Below, one piece after another: positions 47,505-56,605 of a stretch of 64,000 bases of DNA (position 1 is the first letter of the stretch; each line of letters opens with the position of its first letter). Made by a program: the position numbers and the translations under genes. The DNA is from a virus. A model generated the notes under the pieces. The model had not been told where the DNA came from and did no database searches. It was given only the letters and a program-made list of their open reading frames with translations. Where the stretch lies: IMG/VR virus record IMGVR_UViG_3300028920_000056, positions 25,629-89,628 of that record. The stretch is one strand, 5' to 3'.

Positions 47505-47949
47505 AATGAAAATTAGAGAAGCTGCAAATGACATTAAATATATGAGATCAACATCTGGTGCGATGTATAGTCAAATGATATTTAGTTTGATATCAATCTT
47601 ACTAGCAAAAAAGAAAATAAGTCATGAAGATTTAGAGGTTATATTAGAAGCTGAGCGTGGAGCAATTCGAGATTCTGTGAAAAGTTATGCAGAATCTGCA
47701 TATGGTCAAGAGAATTCAGCAATTAATAGAACAGAAGATCTGAATGAAATTGAAAAACTTTGTCTGCAGTATGTTGAAAAAATTAAGAAAGTAATAATAG
47801 AAGTTTCTAAACAAATAGCGCCAGCTAAAAAAGTGCGCAAAAAAAGACCAAGACATATAGTACCAAAAGCTGATGTTGATGTTATTATATCACAGCCACC
47901 GGCACCGCCGCCTCAATTCCCAAAAGGTAAAAATAGAAACAAAACATAG
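47491..47949 (+). CDS. Hypothetical helical protein with Pro-rich tail
   Basis: 152 residues: a helical body with a central KAESAYGQENSAINRTEDL-like segment, a Lys/Arg patch (KKVRKKRPRH) and a proline-rich end (SQPPAPPPQFPKGK). Such tails often mediate protein binding. It is placed in the replication-recombination operon; exact role unknown. Confidence 0.6.
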   Translation: MTEYEMKIREAANDIKYMRSTSGAMYSQMIFSLISILLAKKKISHEDLEVILEAERGAIRDSVKSYAESAYGQENSAINRTEDLNEIEKLCLQYVEKIKKVIIEVSKQIAPAKKVRKKRPRHIVPKADVDVIISQPPAPPPQFPKGKNRNKT

Positions 47950-47978
47950 TATAAAATAATATTAATAAGGAGAATAAT

Positions 47979-48383
47979 ATGAATGTAAGAAAATTTTCTT
48001 ATCGAAAGAAAAAAGACGAACAAGAAAAAACTTATATCGTTTTATTATTAGATCCACCTGATAACAAACCAGATTTAATTGGTGGTCTTGATTTAACTAA
48101 ATTAAATGACACTGAAATTGCTGAAATAATAAAACTAGTTAATGAATATGAAACTGATATTCGTATATTACAAACTGATGCACTAAAAAGAAAAATGAGT
48201 TTTGATGAAATGGTCAATGGCTCAGACTATCTTAAAATGTCTGAGTATTATAAAGAAAAAACACAACCATTTATCAAAAAAGCTTATCGTCTTTATATTC
48301 GTGATAGAATTACTAACAACTATGATCTTGATGATATTGATCATTTTATTGAGAAAATTATTAGAGAAAAGAATAGTCTATGA
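47979..48383 (+). CDS. Hypothetical protein before UvsW
   Basis: 134 residues with AAGGAG SD; beta-strand start (TYIVLLLDPPDNKPDLIGGLD) then helices. It overlaps uvsW by four bases, suggesting linked expression. No motif recognised. Confidence 0.6.
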   Translation: MNVRKFSYRKKKDEQEKTYIVLLLDPPDNKPDLIGGLDLTKLNDTEIAEIIKLVNEYETDIRILQTDALKRKMSFDEMVNGSDYLKMSEYYKEKTQPFIKKAYRLYIRDRITNNYDLDDIDHFIEKIIREKNSL

Positions 48384-49786
48384 TAGTGTTAGTACTTAGA
48401 AATAGTTTTTTAATTCTAAGCAGCGACGATGAAGACTTACTTGAAAATATTTATAATACTCTTACTTTTAATGACACATCAAAAGCATACAACTATTACA
48501 AAGGTTTTGATAAAGACAAAATTAAAAAAGTAAGATTTGCAAAATTTATAGATGGTTTAGATTTACCAAGTTTAAGAATTCCAATTGGATTTGAATATTT
48601 CATAAAATCAGTTTTAGAAGATTATGAACATACTGTTATAGATGAAAGACCAGAATTGTCAAAGATTGACATAAACAACATTAAATTAAATGGGATTGAT
48701 TTTTGGGAACATCAAATAGAAGAAATTCGAACAGCTTTAAATAATAGAAGAGGGATTATAAAAGCTCCAACAGGTAGTGGAAAAACAGAAACTTTCTTAG
48801 CAATATTAAAACTTCTTAATTCACCATCTTTAGTAGTGTTTAATAGAGTTCAAATAACACATCAGACTAGACAGAGAGCTGAAGATCGTGGATTAGAAGC
48901 TGGCATAATACAGGGTAGTAATGTATTAGAAAAAAATATAACAATGGCAACAATCAACAGTATAAAAAAAATAGATAAGATTGAAAAATACAAAAATTTG
49001 ATATTGGACGAGTGTCATGGCTGTAGTGCGGATAACTATCAAAAGTTAATCAAATTAAAACATTGGGAACGAATTTATGGATTTTCTGCGACACCAATAC
49101 ACCCAACTAAATTTACATTAAAGACTGCAAAGATTGTTTCAAATATTGGGAATATTATATTTGAAGAAAAACCCAAAGCTTTGATTGATAAAGGTATAAT
49201 TGCTAAACCAAAAATAATATTTTTACCTGTTACACAACCAGAAGATATTGATGGTTTTGATTACAGAAATGCCGAAGCACTTGGCATTGTTAATAACCCA
49301 TATCGTAATAATTTAATAAAGCTTATATCTGAAAAACACTCTGATGAAAAAAGGCTGATTCTCACTAAATATGTTAAACAGGGAGAAATTATAAGCAATT
49401 TATTAGAAGCACCATTCATTTGGCATGAGACCAAATTAAATGACAGGTTAAAAATTTTAGATCAATTTGATAATGGAGATTTAAATTTATTAGTAGCCTC
49501 AAGAATATTAGATGAAGGCATTGATATAAAAAATTTTACAGTTTTAATTATTGCCAGTGCTGGAACATCTTTTACAAAAACTATTCAAAGATTAGGTAGA
49601 GGATTAAGAATCACTAAAAAGAAAAAATATATAACTGTATATGATTTCTGGGATGAAACACATAATATATTATTAAAATGGTCAAAAAATCGTAAGAAAG
49701 ATTACGCTTCTTTTGGATATAAAGACATACTTAATATTAAGGAGGAAGAAGACATTGACTTATATTTACGTTTGCGATCCATGTAA
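48380..49786 (+). CDS. uvsW: UvsW-type SF2 DNA helicase
   Basis: 468 residues. Helicase motifs: I APTGSGKT (129-136), II LDECHG, III FSATP, and V/VI LDEGIDIKNF and QRLGRGLR. The N-terminal roughly 95 residues match the small extra domain of UvsW. The enzyme remodels branched DNA and R-loops and helps the switch from origin- to recombination-dependent replication in T4. Slightly shorter than T4 UvsW (about 503). Confidence 0.92.
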   Translation: MIVLVLRNSFLILSSDDEDLLENIYNTLTFNDTSKAYNYYKGFDKDKIKKVRFAKFIDGLDLPSLRIPIGFEYFIKSVLEDYEHTVIDERPELSKIDINNIKLNGIDFWEHQIEEIRTALNNRRGIIKAPTGSGKTETFLAILKLLNSPSLVVFNRVQITHQTRQRAEDRGLEAGIIQGSNVLEKNITMATINSIKKIDKIEKYKNLILDECHGCSADNYQKLIKLKHWERIYGFSATPIHPTKFTLKTAKIVSNIGNIIFEEKPKALIDKGIIAKPKIIFLPVTQPEDIDGFDYRNAEALGIVNNPYRNNLIKLISEKHSDEKRLILTKYVKQGEIISNLLEAPFIWHETKLNDRLKILDQFDNGDLNLLVASRILDEGIDIKNFTVLIIASAGTSFTKTIQRLGRGLRITKKKKYITVYDFWDETHNILLKWSKNRKKDYASFGYKDILNIKEEEDIDLYLRLRSM

Positions 49787-50027
49787 AATTAAATATGAAA
49801 AAACACATGGTATGAATGAGACACCAACTTATAAATGCAAAAAATGCCACAAGAAACTCAGAAGAGTTATAACAGGTGGAAGTGGTGTAATTTATCGAGG
49901 TGATGGTTGGAGTCATGCAGGAAAAAAAGATAAAAATTATAACCGAGATAGAAAAATGGAATCTATAAGAGAACATCCAGAAACAGATCCTTATTCAGGA
50001 TATCGAAATTGGAATGAAGAAAAATAA
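49755..50027 (+). CDS. FmdB-like zinc-ribbon protein
   Basis: TTG 49755 is chosen because GGAGG at 49741 is at SD distance and the product then starts MTYIYVCDPC, as FmdB-type ribbons do. 90 residues: CDPC...CKKC zinc ribbon, then RRVITGGSGVIYRGDGW, the usual FmdB continuation. It overlaps uvsW by 32 bases. Probably a small regulatory or structural zinc protein; exact role unknown. Confidence 0.7.
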   Translation: MTYIYVCDPCKIKYEKTHGMNETPTYKCKKCHKKLRRVITGGSGVIYRGDGWSHAGKKDKNYNRDRKMESIREHPETDPYSGYRNWNEEK

Positions 50028-50368
50028 TGGCAAAAGTAACAATTATTTTTGATGACAAAAAATCTGCAGAATATGAAGTTTCTCAAAAAGTAGCATTAAC
50101 TATTGACAATTTTATTATTGATATAATGCAAAAGGAGTCAGAATTTGAAAGTGCTGAAGAGCTTTTGATTGATTATGATATAACAGATGTTCAATCTTCG
50201 GCACCTGAAATAGGAGATTTAGAAATTGCAATAGATGAAGCTAACTCTTCAGGTTATGATAATCCAGCAAATGTTGCCGAAGTTAATGAACTTAAGAAGA
50301 AAAGAGAGAAAGATGGCAAGAAAACCGCTAAGAAGAAAAAAAGAAATAGTAAATCATCCAGTAAATAA
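50027..50368 (+). CDS. Hypothetical protein with Lys-rich tail
   Basis: 113 residues; acidic alpha/beta N-terminal 85 (KVTIIFDDKKSAEYEVSQKV) and a tail almost all Lys, Arg and Ser. Overlaps the preceding stop by one base and the next gene by 56. Function unknown. Confidence 0.55.
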   Translation: MAKVTIIFDDKKSAEYEVSQKVALTIDNFIIDIMQKESEFESAEELLIDYDITDVQSSAPEIGDLEIAIDEANSSGYDNPANVAEVNELKKKREKDGKKTAKKKKRNSKSSSK

Positions 50369-50870
50369 AGAAACTGTTAGAAAAATTATAGAAGAATCTA
50401 CTGTTCTTAAAAGTGCATTTAAAAAGAATTCTAACGAAAAAGATGAGTGGTTTATTGACTATTTTGTTACAGAAAAAAAGAGAGTCACTGAAGAAATAAA
50501 AAGATGTGGCGATATTGCAAAAACAATCGAAAAAGCTAATAATTGGCTCAATGCAAATTTAAGTAATGTAGAAAAATTAGCTGTTTTTATATATACAACT
50601 AGAACAGCCAAAAATAAACCACTATATTGTTATCCACTATTTGCTTCTGATATAAGTAATCGTAATCTTGAACTAGACAGCTGGCTAGCTTCTATAGTAG
50701 AAAACTATAAAGATCGTGCAAAAAATTTATTAAAAGATAAAGATATTTGGGAATCTGCAGATCATAAAGAATATTATAACTTAGCAAACAATATTATTAG
50801 TATATGTGGTAATGATCTAGAGAAATCTAAGAAAATTGCTACTTTAATAATAAATACTAATAATATATAG
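50313..50870 (+). CDS. Triplet family D, member 1
   Basis: ATG 50313 is preferred (AGAGAG upstream); an upstream extension is only a shadow of the preceding gene. 185 residues: a basic leader then the family domain with LSNVEKLAVFIYTTRTA and DRAKNLLKDKDIWES and a C-terminal helix ending DLEKSKKIATLI. Two paralogues follow. Helical, function unknown. Confidence 0.6.
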   Translation: MARKPLRRKKEIVNHPVNKETVRKIIEESTVLKSAFKKNSNEKDEWFIDYFVTEKKRVTEEIKRCGDIAKTIEKANNWLNANLSNVEKLAVFIYTTRTAKNKPLYCYPLFASDISNRNLELDSWLASIVENYKDRAKNLLKDKDIWESADHKEYYNLANNIISICGNDLEKSKKIATLIINTNNI

Positions 50871-50891
50871 AGAGTTATTAAAAGGATAAAT

Positions 50892-51311
50892 ATGTTTAAT
50901 CTACTTAAAAACCAAATTGATATTGCAGAAAGAAAAAAGATTGAATGTCAAAATGAAATCAGAATACAAAATGAAATTCAGAAATATTGTCAATTTCTTA
51001 GTAAGTGGATGATAGACAATCTAACTGATGTTGAAAAATTAACAATTTATTTGTTCACTTCTAATGAATATGGTGGAGATATTCATATTAGATATGATAG
51101 CAGTAATTTTGAATGTCATACTAATAGTACTACGCTTAATAGATTATTAAAACACTTTGAAAATAGAAAAGAAATGACTAAAGATTTATTAAAAGATGAA
51201 GAAAACATCTGGGAAAATTTGGGTATTAGTCATCATCATGAACGCGCTTGTCAATTGCTTAAAAGAGCAAAAAGCTTAGAAGATGCTATAGAAATTCACA
51301 AACTATATTGA
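50892..51311 (+). CDS. Triplet family D, member 2
   Basis: 139 residues. Shares LTDVEKLTIYLFTSNEY, TKDLLKDEENIWEN and a final ...LEDAIEIHKL with its neighbours. No basic leader. Function unknown. Confidence 0.6.
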   Translation: MFNLLKNQIDIAERKKIECQNEIRIQNEIQKYCQFLSKWMIDNLTDVEKLTIYLFTSNEYGGDIHIRYDSSNFECHTNSTTLNRLLKHFENRKEMTKDLLKDEENIWENLGISHHHERACQLLKRAKSLEDAIEIHKLY

Positions 51312-51327
51312 AAAGAAAGGTAAATTT

Positions 51328-51726
51328 ATGATTAATTATTTTATTGATGAAAAAGAAATACTTGAAACAAAAATTAGCCAGGCTAATGATGGATTAAATT
51401 TAATTAATAAAACAAATAATATTATAAACAGTAAGTTTGATAATATTGTAAAATTAGCAATATATATGTTTATTGCACATCGGGAGAAACAATATGAAAA
51501 TTCTATAATATATTGGGTCGAAGATGAAAATAAATATATATTAGATAGTAACATAATTACAATATTAGAAGATGTGAAACATCAAACAAAAAATTTATTA
51601 AAAGATAAAGTTGTCTGGCAAATTAAAGGATTTGATAAGTATTATGAAAAAGCAAAAGAAGTTTTAAAACTAACAGAAAATGATTTAGAGAAAGCAATTG
51701 AATTAGTGAAAGTCATGAATAAATGA
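51328..51726 (+). CDS. Triplet family D, member 3
   Basis: 132 residues with FDNIVKLAIYMFIAHRE, TKNLLKDKVVWQI and NDLEKAIELVKVM. GAAAGG precedes the ATG. The stop overlaps the primase start by four bases, placing the triplet in the replication operon. Confidence 0.6.
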   Translation: MINYFIDEKEILETKISQANDGLNLINKTNNIINSKFDNIVKLAIYMFIAHREKQYENSIIYWVEDENKYILDSNIITILEDVKHQTKNLLKDKVVWQIKGFDKYYEKAKEVLKLTENDLEKAIELVKVMNK

Positions 51727-52754
51727 AAATAAAATACCACTTCAATACAATTGAACGTCTCATAAAAGAATTAGTTGGTGATTATAAAATAACAGGTGAT
51801 GGTGAGATTGCTATTAATTCACCATTTATAAAAGACACTACATATGATTGTCGGATAAGTATTGACAAACAATGTTGGCATGATTTTGAAAGTGATGAAG
51901 GTGGTAACTTAATTTCTCTTATTGCCACACTTGCAAATATAGACAAAGAAGCAGCTGAGCAGATGCTACTAGAATATGCTTTGAAAGATGGTAAGCTAGT
52001 TGAGCATAAAATTGAAAAAAAGAAATCGCTAATACAAGAACTTAAAACAATTAAGTTACCACCTGGATCACATACATTTAATAAGACTGAACAATTTGGC
52101 TCAATAAGTGGTAGAAAACAGGCAATGAGATTTTTAATAAAAAAGCTTGTCTCTGCAAAATTATCAAAAAAATATAATTTACGTTGGACTGATTGTTCAT
52201 ATATAGATTATCCAAATGTCAAAAACAAAAAATTAAATTTAAGCAATAGGATAATTATTCCTTCTTATGAAAACAATAAATTAGTTTATTATCAAGCAAG
52301 AGATTTTACAGAGAGAAGTGAATTTCGTTGGAAAAATCCTCCCAAAGATATTCAGCCAAAAAATATTGTATTACCATTTTATGACACTATAAAAGTTGGA
52401 GAAATATTATTTATTAGTGAAGGGCCTTGGGAAGCAATACAATATGGTGGTACCTATATGATTGGTAATGTTTTATCGGACGCTCAAATTTTAAAAATAA
52501 AGAAAAAGAATCCAGAAGCAATATATATCATTCCCGATAATGATGAAACAGCTAGAAGAAAATTAGTGAGAAACGTAACTTATTTGAGATCATATTTGGG
52601 TTGTCCCATAATTATAGTAAAATGGTGGATTGGAAAATATTCTAAATTTAAAGATCCTATTGATGCTAGTATAAATTACAACGAATTATTAAATTCTGAA
52701 TTTATCGAAGCAGATAGAAATATTGAACTTAATATGAAAATGGGTATATTATGA
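51723..52754 (+). CDS. gp61: DNA primase (gp61-like)
   Basis: 343 residues. The C-terminal half is a Toprim domain (LFISEGPWEAIQYGG with the catalytic-type Glu, and YIIPDNDETARRKL with the D-x-D pair). The N-terminal part (DCRISIDKQCWHDFESDEGGNLISLI) matches the zinc-binding domain of DnaG/gp61 primases in layout, but only two cysteines are visible, so the usual zinc site seems to be missing. It works with the gp41-type helicase encoded nearby. Length equals T4 gp61 (342). Confidence 0.85.
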   Translation: MKIKYHFNTIERLIKELVGDYKITGDGEIAINSPFIKDTTYDCRISIDKQCWHDFESDEGGNLISLIATLANIDKEAAEQMLLEYALKDGKLVEHKIEKKKSLIQELKTIKLPPGSHTFNKTEQFGSISGRKQAMRFLIKKLVSAKLSKKYNLRWTDCSYIDYPNVKNKKLNLSNRIIIPSYENNKLVYYQARDFTERSEFRWKNPPKDIQPKNIVLPFYDTIKVGEILFISEGPWEAIQYGGTYMIGNVLSDAQILKIKKKNPEAIYIIPDNDETARRKLVRNVTYLRSYLGCPIIIVKWWIGKYSKFKDPIDASINYNELLNSEFIEADRNIELNMKMGIL

Positions 52755-53116
52755 TAACAAATACACTTTATGATTTATTAATTAAACGATTAGAATATGA
52801 ATTTGCCGGACACAACTTTATAATAAAAGCAGAGTTAGCAGAGTGGCAAACTATATTAATTGTTGATCATGCTTATGCTATTAAGTTTTGTGTTTCAATT
52901 ATCGATGATGATTGCAAATTAGAACCCTTGATTACAGCTATTGAACACCACTTAGGTATTAAGAGTACTACTCATATTGAAAAAATGGAAAGATTAGATT
53001 GGAGAGTAGACTATAATAATGCAATCAAGGAAATTGATGATAAAATTGAAGAAGCAAAAAGAAAAGAGCAACAAGAATGGGAAACAGATTATAAAGAGGC
53101 TTTTGAAGATTTATGA
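52751..53116 (+). CDS. Hypothetical protein, replication operon
   Basis: 121 residues; alpha/beta start and a charged helical end (DDKIEEAKRKEQQEWETDYKEA). Four-base overlaps with both neighbours. Function unknown. Confidence 0.6.
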   Translation: MITNTLYDLLIKRLEYEFAGHNFIIKAELAEWQTILIVDHAYAIKFCVSIIDDDCKLEPLITAIEHHLGIKSTTHIEKMERLDWRVDYNNAIKEIDDKIEEAKRKEQQEWETDYKEAFEDL

Positions 53117-53466
53117 CATCAATAGAAGAAATGAAGAGAACGGTAAACCAATCAAATATCTCTATAGAAAACAAGAAAGAGATTTGCGAAAGATTGCATG
53201 AGTTATATGGCAAAAAGAATAATACAAAATCTTTACTAAGAAATAAAAAACTTATTGAGGTTGATGATTATATGACTGTCCAACCAATAGATGTGAGTGC
53301 TGAAGTCGAAACACAGGATGTAACTTATTTTAATCAAAAAATTAGTATTCCGATTAGTTCAATGTATACTATAACTATGAAATTTACACTGCCAGATTCT
53401 TTTAAAATAGAAAAACTAATGGAAGCTGCGCAAAGTGGGATAGTAATTATAGGAATTGATAAATGA
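53113..53466 (+). CDS. Hypothetical protein, replication operon
   Basis: 117 residues; helical N-terminus and a beta C-terminal half (ISIPISSMYTITMKFTLP). Overlaps both neighbours by four bases. Function unknown. Confidence 0.6.
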   Translation: MTSIEEMKRTVNQSNISIENKKEICERLHELYGKKNNTKSLLRNKKLIEVDDYMTVQPIDVSAEVETQDVTYFNQKISIPISSMYTITMKFTLPDSFKIEKLMEAAQSGIVIIGIDK

Positions 53467-53969
53467 TCAATAATATAAATGTTAAATTGAGACATATAAT
53501 TACTCATGCTTTTTTTGGCAAAGTGATTGAGGGAATAAGTGTATATGCTCAAAATGTTTTATTAGATTTTATAATATTTAAAACACAAGATGAAGATGAA
53601 AAATTTCCATTTAAAACAACAAGAATTAAAAATGATAAATTAGCTAATATAATTACTCCAATTGGTGAAGAAGTTTTAAATTTATATTTAGTCAGAACAG
53701 ATGATAATTTTCGAAAAAAATTTAAGCATTCATATGATCTCATAAAGTTTGAAACAGAAAATTATGTACTTACATTTGGGGCTTATTGTGACCATGCTTT
53801 TCCAATGACTGCTGACAATTTGTACTTACAGTGCACTATTGATTTTATAAACTTATTGACAGATGCTACTAAAATAGAATCATCAGAGCAATTAAAAGAT
53901 ACACCGTTCGAACCATTAGCTTGTATCTTCGATAAAAAAGAATTAGCTAAAGAATTATTAAGAGAATAA
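53463..53969 (+). CDS. Hypothetical protein before DnaB helicase
   Basis: 168 residues, mixed alpha/beta (KVIEGISVYAQNVLLDFIIF). Four-base overlap upstream and 37 bases before the helicase gene. It could be a helicase-loading or primosome accessory protein by position (T4 gene 59-type proteins are similar in size), but the sequence does not show this. Confidence 0.55.
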   Translation: MINNINVKLRHIITHAFFGKVIEGISVYAQNVLLDFIIFKTQDEDEKFPFKTTRIKNDKLANIITPIGEEVLNLYLVRTDDNFRKKFKHSYDLIKFETENYVLTFGAYCDHAFPMTADNLYLQCTIDFINLLTDATKIESSEQLKDTPFEPLACIFDKKELAKELLRE

Positions 53970-54006
53970 GTTATCAGCATATTTATTTTAAATAGGAGAA
54001 TTGTAG

Positions 54007-55758
54007 ATGGATGAAAAACTAACTCTTGGAAAATTAGAATATCTCATTTTAAATTTTTCACTACGTGATCGACCTTTCTGGTTAAAAATATTTGAAACAA
54101 TCAAGAAAGATTATTTTGAAAATAAGAATAATCAAATTATTTTTGAATTTTTCAAAAATTATTTTTCTAAATATAATGAGCTACCAGATTACCAAATAAC
54201 AGAAAACAAACTTAATAGTAAAGTAGAAGACAAAATTTTAAAATCAATTTATGAGCCAGCAGTTGATACAATTCAGCCACAATTTATATATGATGAGACG
54301 CACAATTTTATTATTGAAAATATGATGCGCAAAAAGCTTCTCAAATCAATTGATTTATTAAAGAATAAAAAGTTCGACGATATTTATCATGAGATTAGAG
54401 AGGTAATGAAATTCAATTTTGATAGTTCATTAGGTTTGAGTTTATTAGATGTTGATGGAAGATATGAAAAAATCAAAGCACTTGAAAAAGAAAAAATAGA
54501 AACAGGTTTTCCAGTATTTAATTCTATATTAAATGGTGGTTGGGCTAAAAAAGAATTATATGCAGTTGCAGCCCCACCGGGAATTGGCAAATGTCAAACT
54601 TATGATACAGAAATTGAAATAGAAATAGACGAAAACGACCCTGTTTATAAAAAAATATCAAAATTTTTATATGATAAAGATCAAACAGTAGTAATGGCAA
54701 CAATAAAAGCTAAAATAAAAATAGGTGATCTTGTAGAAGCATTGGGGGCTATAGTGCCTGAACAAGAAGTAGACATATCTTCTTCCAGCCTAAAAATTAA
54801 TACACCATATGGATATAAAAAAATAATGGGAATACGTAAAACAAAAAAATTGCCTATTGCAAAATTATCGACTGATAGCTATATCTTAAGATGCGCAACA
54901 GAACATAGGGTAGAAACTAACAGCGGATTCAAATTTGTAACCGAAGCAAAAGAAGTTGTAACAAAAGATGGTGTTAAAAAGTGTAAAGTTAAAATTGAAT
55001 CTAAAAAAGAAAATTGTTATGATGTACAAGTTGAAGATTGTCATAGTTATTGGTCTAATAATATACATAGCCACAATTCTATCTTCTTAGCTAATTGGGG
55101 AGTTAATGCAATTAAATTAGGATATAATGTTTTAGTATATACACTAGAAATTTCAGAAGAAAGATATTCACAAAGACATGATGCTATATTAACTAAGATA
55201 CCAACGGATGAGTTGCTATTTGATATCAATAAAATAATAAAGAAATATGAATTATTTAAGAAAACAAGCAAAGCAAATTTATGGATAAAAGAATTTCCAA
55301 CTAAGCTTGCTTCTATCAATACATTACGATCGCATTATGAACAGCTTAAGCTATATGAAAATTTCATACCAGATATTATTTTCGTTGATTATGCTGGTTT
55401 AATGAAACCAAGCTATAGAGTTGGTAATGATTATGACGATTTAAAAACTATCTATGAAGATCTTAGGGGTTGGGCTGTTGAATTAGATTTACCCATTGTT
55501 ACTGCTGCTCAAACAAATAGAAAATCTTTAAATGACAAAGGTGGTACAAAAGAAATTATAACACAAGCACAAGTTGCTGAATCTCTTGGTATTACTCAAA
55601 CTCTAGATTTATTTATGACAATAACACAAAGTAAAAATGAAAAAACAGATGGTTTAATTAACTTATATATTGACAAACATAGACATGGTGAATCTTCAAA
55701 ATTATTAAAGTACTCAATAGATTATAGAAACTTTTTTTTAGAAGAGTATGATCTTTAA
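54007..55758 (+). CDS. gp41: Replicative DNA helicase (gp41/DnaB-like) with mini-intein
   Basis: 583 residues: N-extein 1-195, intein 196-357, C-extein 358-583. Joined exteins give about 421 residues, a normal RecA-fold hexameric helicase size. The P-loop APPGIGK | S is cut by the intein between Lys and Ser. Later motifs are intact: YTLEISEERY, DIIFVDYAGL (Walker B), TAAQTNRKS and IDKHRHGESSK (arginine-finger region). Without splicing the enzyme cannot bind ATP. It unwinds the replication fork and partners the gp61-type primase. TAGGAG SD. Confidence 0.93.
   Translation: MDEKLTLGKLEYLILNFSLRDRPFWLKIFETIKKDYFENKNNQIIFEFFKNYFSKYNELPDYQITENKLNSKVEDKILKSIYEPAVDTIQPQFIYDETHNFIIENMMRKKLLKSIDLLKNKKFDDIYHEIREVMKFNFDSSLGLSLLDVDGRYEKIKALEKEKIETGFPVFNSILNGGWAKKELYAVAAPPGIGKCQTYDTEIEIEIDENDPVYKKISKFLYDKDQTVVMATIKAKIKIGDLVEALGAIVPEQEVDISSSSLKINTPYGYKKIMGIRKTKKLPIAKLSTDSYILRCATEHRVETNSGFKFVTEAKEVVTKDGVKKCKVKIESKKENCYDVQVEDCHSYWSNNIHSHNSIFLANWGVNAIKLGYNVLVYTLEISEERYSQRHDAILTKIPTDELLFDINKIIKKYELFKKTSKANLWIKEFPTKLASINTLRSHYEQLKLYENFIPDIIFVDYAGLMKPSYRVGNDYDDLKTIYEDLRGWAVELDLPIVTAAQTNRKSLNDKGGTKEIITQAQVAESLGITQTLDLFMTITQSKNEKTDGLINLYIDKHRHGESSKLLKYSIDYRNFFLEEYDL
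54592..55077 (+). other. Mini-intein in helicase P-loop
   Basis: 162 residues, C196 to N357, then Ser. Block A CQTYDTEIEIEI, block B LRCATEHRVETNSG (T-x-x-H), C-terminal blocks ENCYDVQVEDCHSYWSNNIHSHN. Too short for a homing endonuclease and none is visible, so it is a splicing-only element, or a formerly mobile one. Insertion inside the Walker A motif is a classic intein position. Confidence 0.93.
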
Positions 55759-55788
55759 TACAATAAAAATAATTGGAGGTATTATAAT

Positions 55789-56076
55789 ATGACTGTTTCA
55801 GGTTTATTTAAAAAGCATATTATTAATCAATGGTTCAAAAAGTTTGATAATCGCACAAAAACATATCATTATTATTATATCACCAAATTTGATGATGTTG
55901 TAGAATTTATAGTGTTTCATATATACAAAAATAAAAAACCAAAAATAACAGAAGATTATATGCATCTTTCATATTTTATGCAAAAAACAAATGAATTCTT
56001 ATGTTTAACTGCTGGAGATGAGCATATAAAAATAGACTTCATTAAAGAATTTACAAAATATAGACTGAGATCTTAA
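55789..56076 (+). CDS. Family C small protein, member 1
   Basis: 95 residues with TTGGAGG SD. Pattern: helix, WFKKFDNRTKTYHYYYITK strand pair, final FTKYRLRS. Two or three paralogues follow (56078, 56606, remnant 56941). Function unknown. Confidence 0.6.
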   Translation: MTVSGLFKKHIINQWFKKFDNRTKTYHYYYITKFDDVVEFIVFHIYKNKKPKITEDYMHLSYFMQKTNEFLCLTAGDEHIKIDFIKEFTKYRLRS

Positions 56077-56077
56077 A

Positions 56078-56383
56078 ATGTTTAATGCAAGAGAATTATT
56101 AGAAAAAGCAATTTTAAATCGATGGTTTAGAAGACGCAATGGAAGAAGAAAAGACAAAACTTTATTTGATTATTACTATTTTACTAAAATAACTAATGAA
56201 CATGTCTGTGGTATAATATTTCGACCACACGCTGTCACAGCTAAAACATTTGAAGAATACTACATTAATTCAACATATTACTTTCTTTATAGACTAGAAA
56301 AGTTTATACTATGTGGACCTATGGACTCTGATTATATAAAACAAGCTGAAAAAGAATGGACAAAATTTAAATTAAGAGATTAG
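56078..56383 (+). CDS. Family C small protein, member 2
   Basis: 101 residues; RWFRRRNGRRKDKTLFDYYYFTK and final EWTKFKLRD align with member 1. Starts one base after its stop. Function unknown. Confidence 0.6.
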   Translation: MFNARELLEKAILNRWFRRRNGRRKDKTLFDYYYFTKITNEHVCGIIFRPHAVTAKTFEEYYINSTYYFLYRLEKFILCGPMDSDYIKQAEKEWTKFKLRD

Positions 56384-56420
56384 CTTTACAAGATAACTAA
56401 AATTCATTTCGGAGCTTAGC

Positions 56421-56576
56421 ATGAAACTTAATGATACAATAAAAAATCTAATAGAAGAATTTGTCATGGGGACCTTTAAGTGTCCAATATGTGGCACAAA
56501 AGTATCTAAAAACAGCAACTATTGTCTCAAATGTAAGAAGAAAGTAAAACCACCCAACAACGACAAAAAAGAATAA
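56421..56576 (+). CDS. Small zinc-ribbon protein
   Basis: 51 residues: helical start, then CPICGTKVSKNSNYCLKC, a complete four-cysteine ribbon, and a Lys/Pro tail. CGGAG precedes ATG 56421. Inserted between members of family C. Confidence 0.65.
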   Translation: MKLNDTIKNLIEEFVMGTFKCPICGTKVSKNSNYCLKCKKKVKPPNNDKKE

Positions 56577-56592
56577 CTTATCAAATTAATCA

Positions 56593-56600
56593 CATAATTA
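56593..56600 (+). promoter_or_regulatory. CATAATTA box before 56606
   Basis: CACATAATTAATTTTATGG; 13 bases from box to ATG 56606, which has no SD. Confidence 0.4.
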
Positions 56601-56605
56601 ATTTT

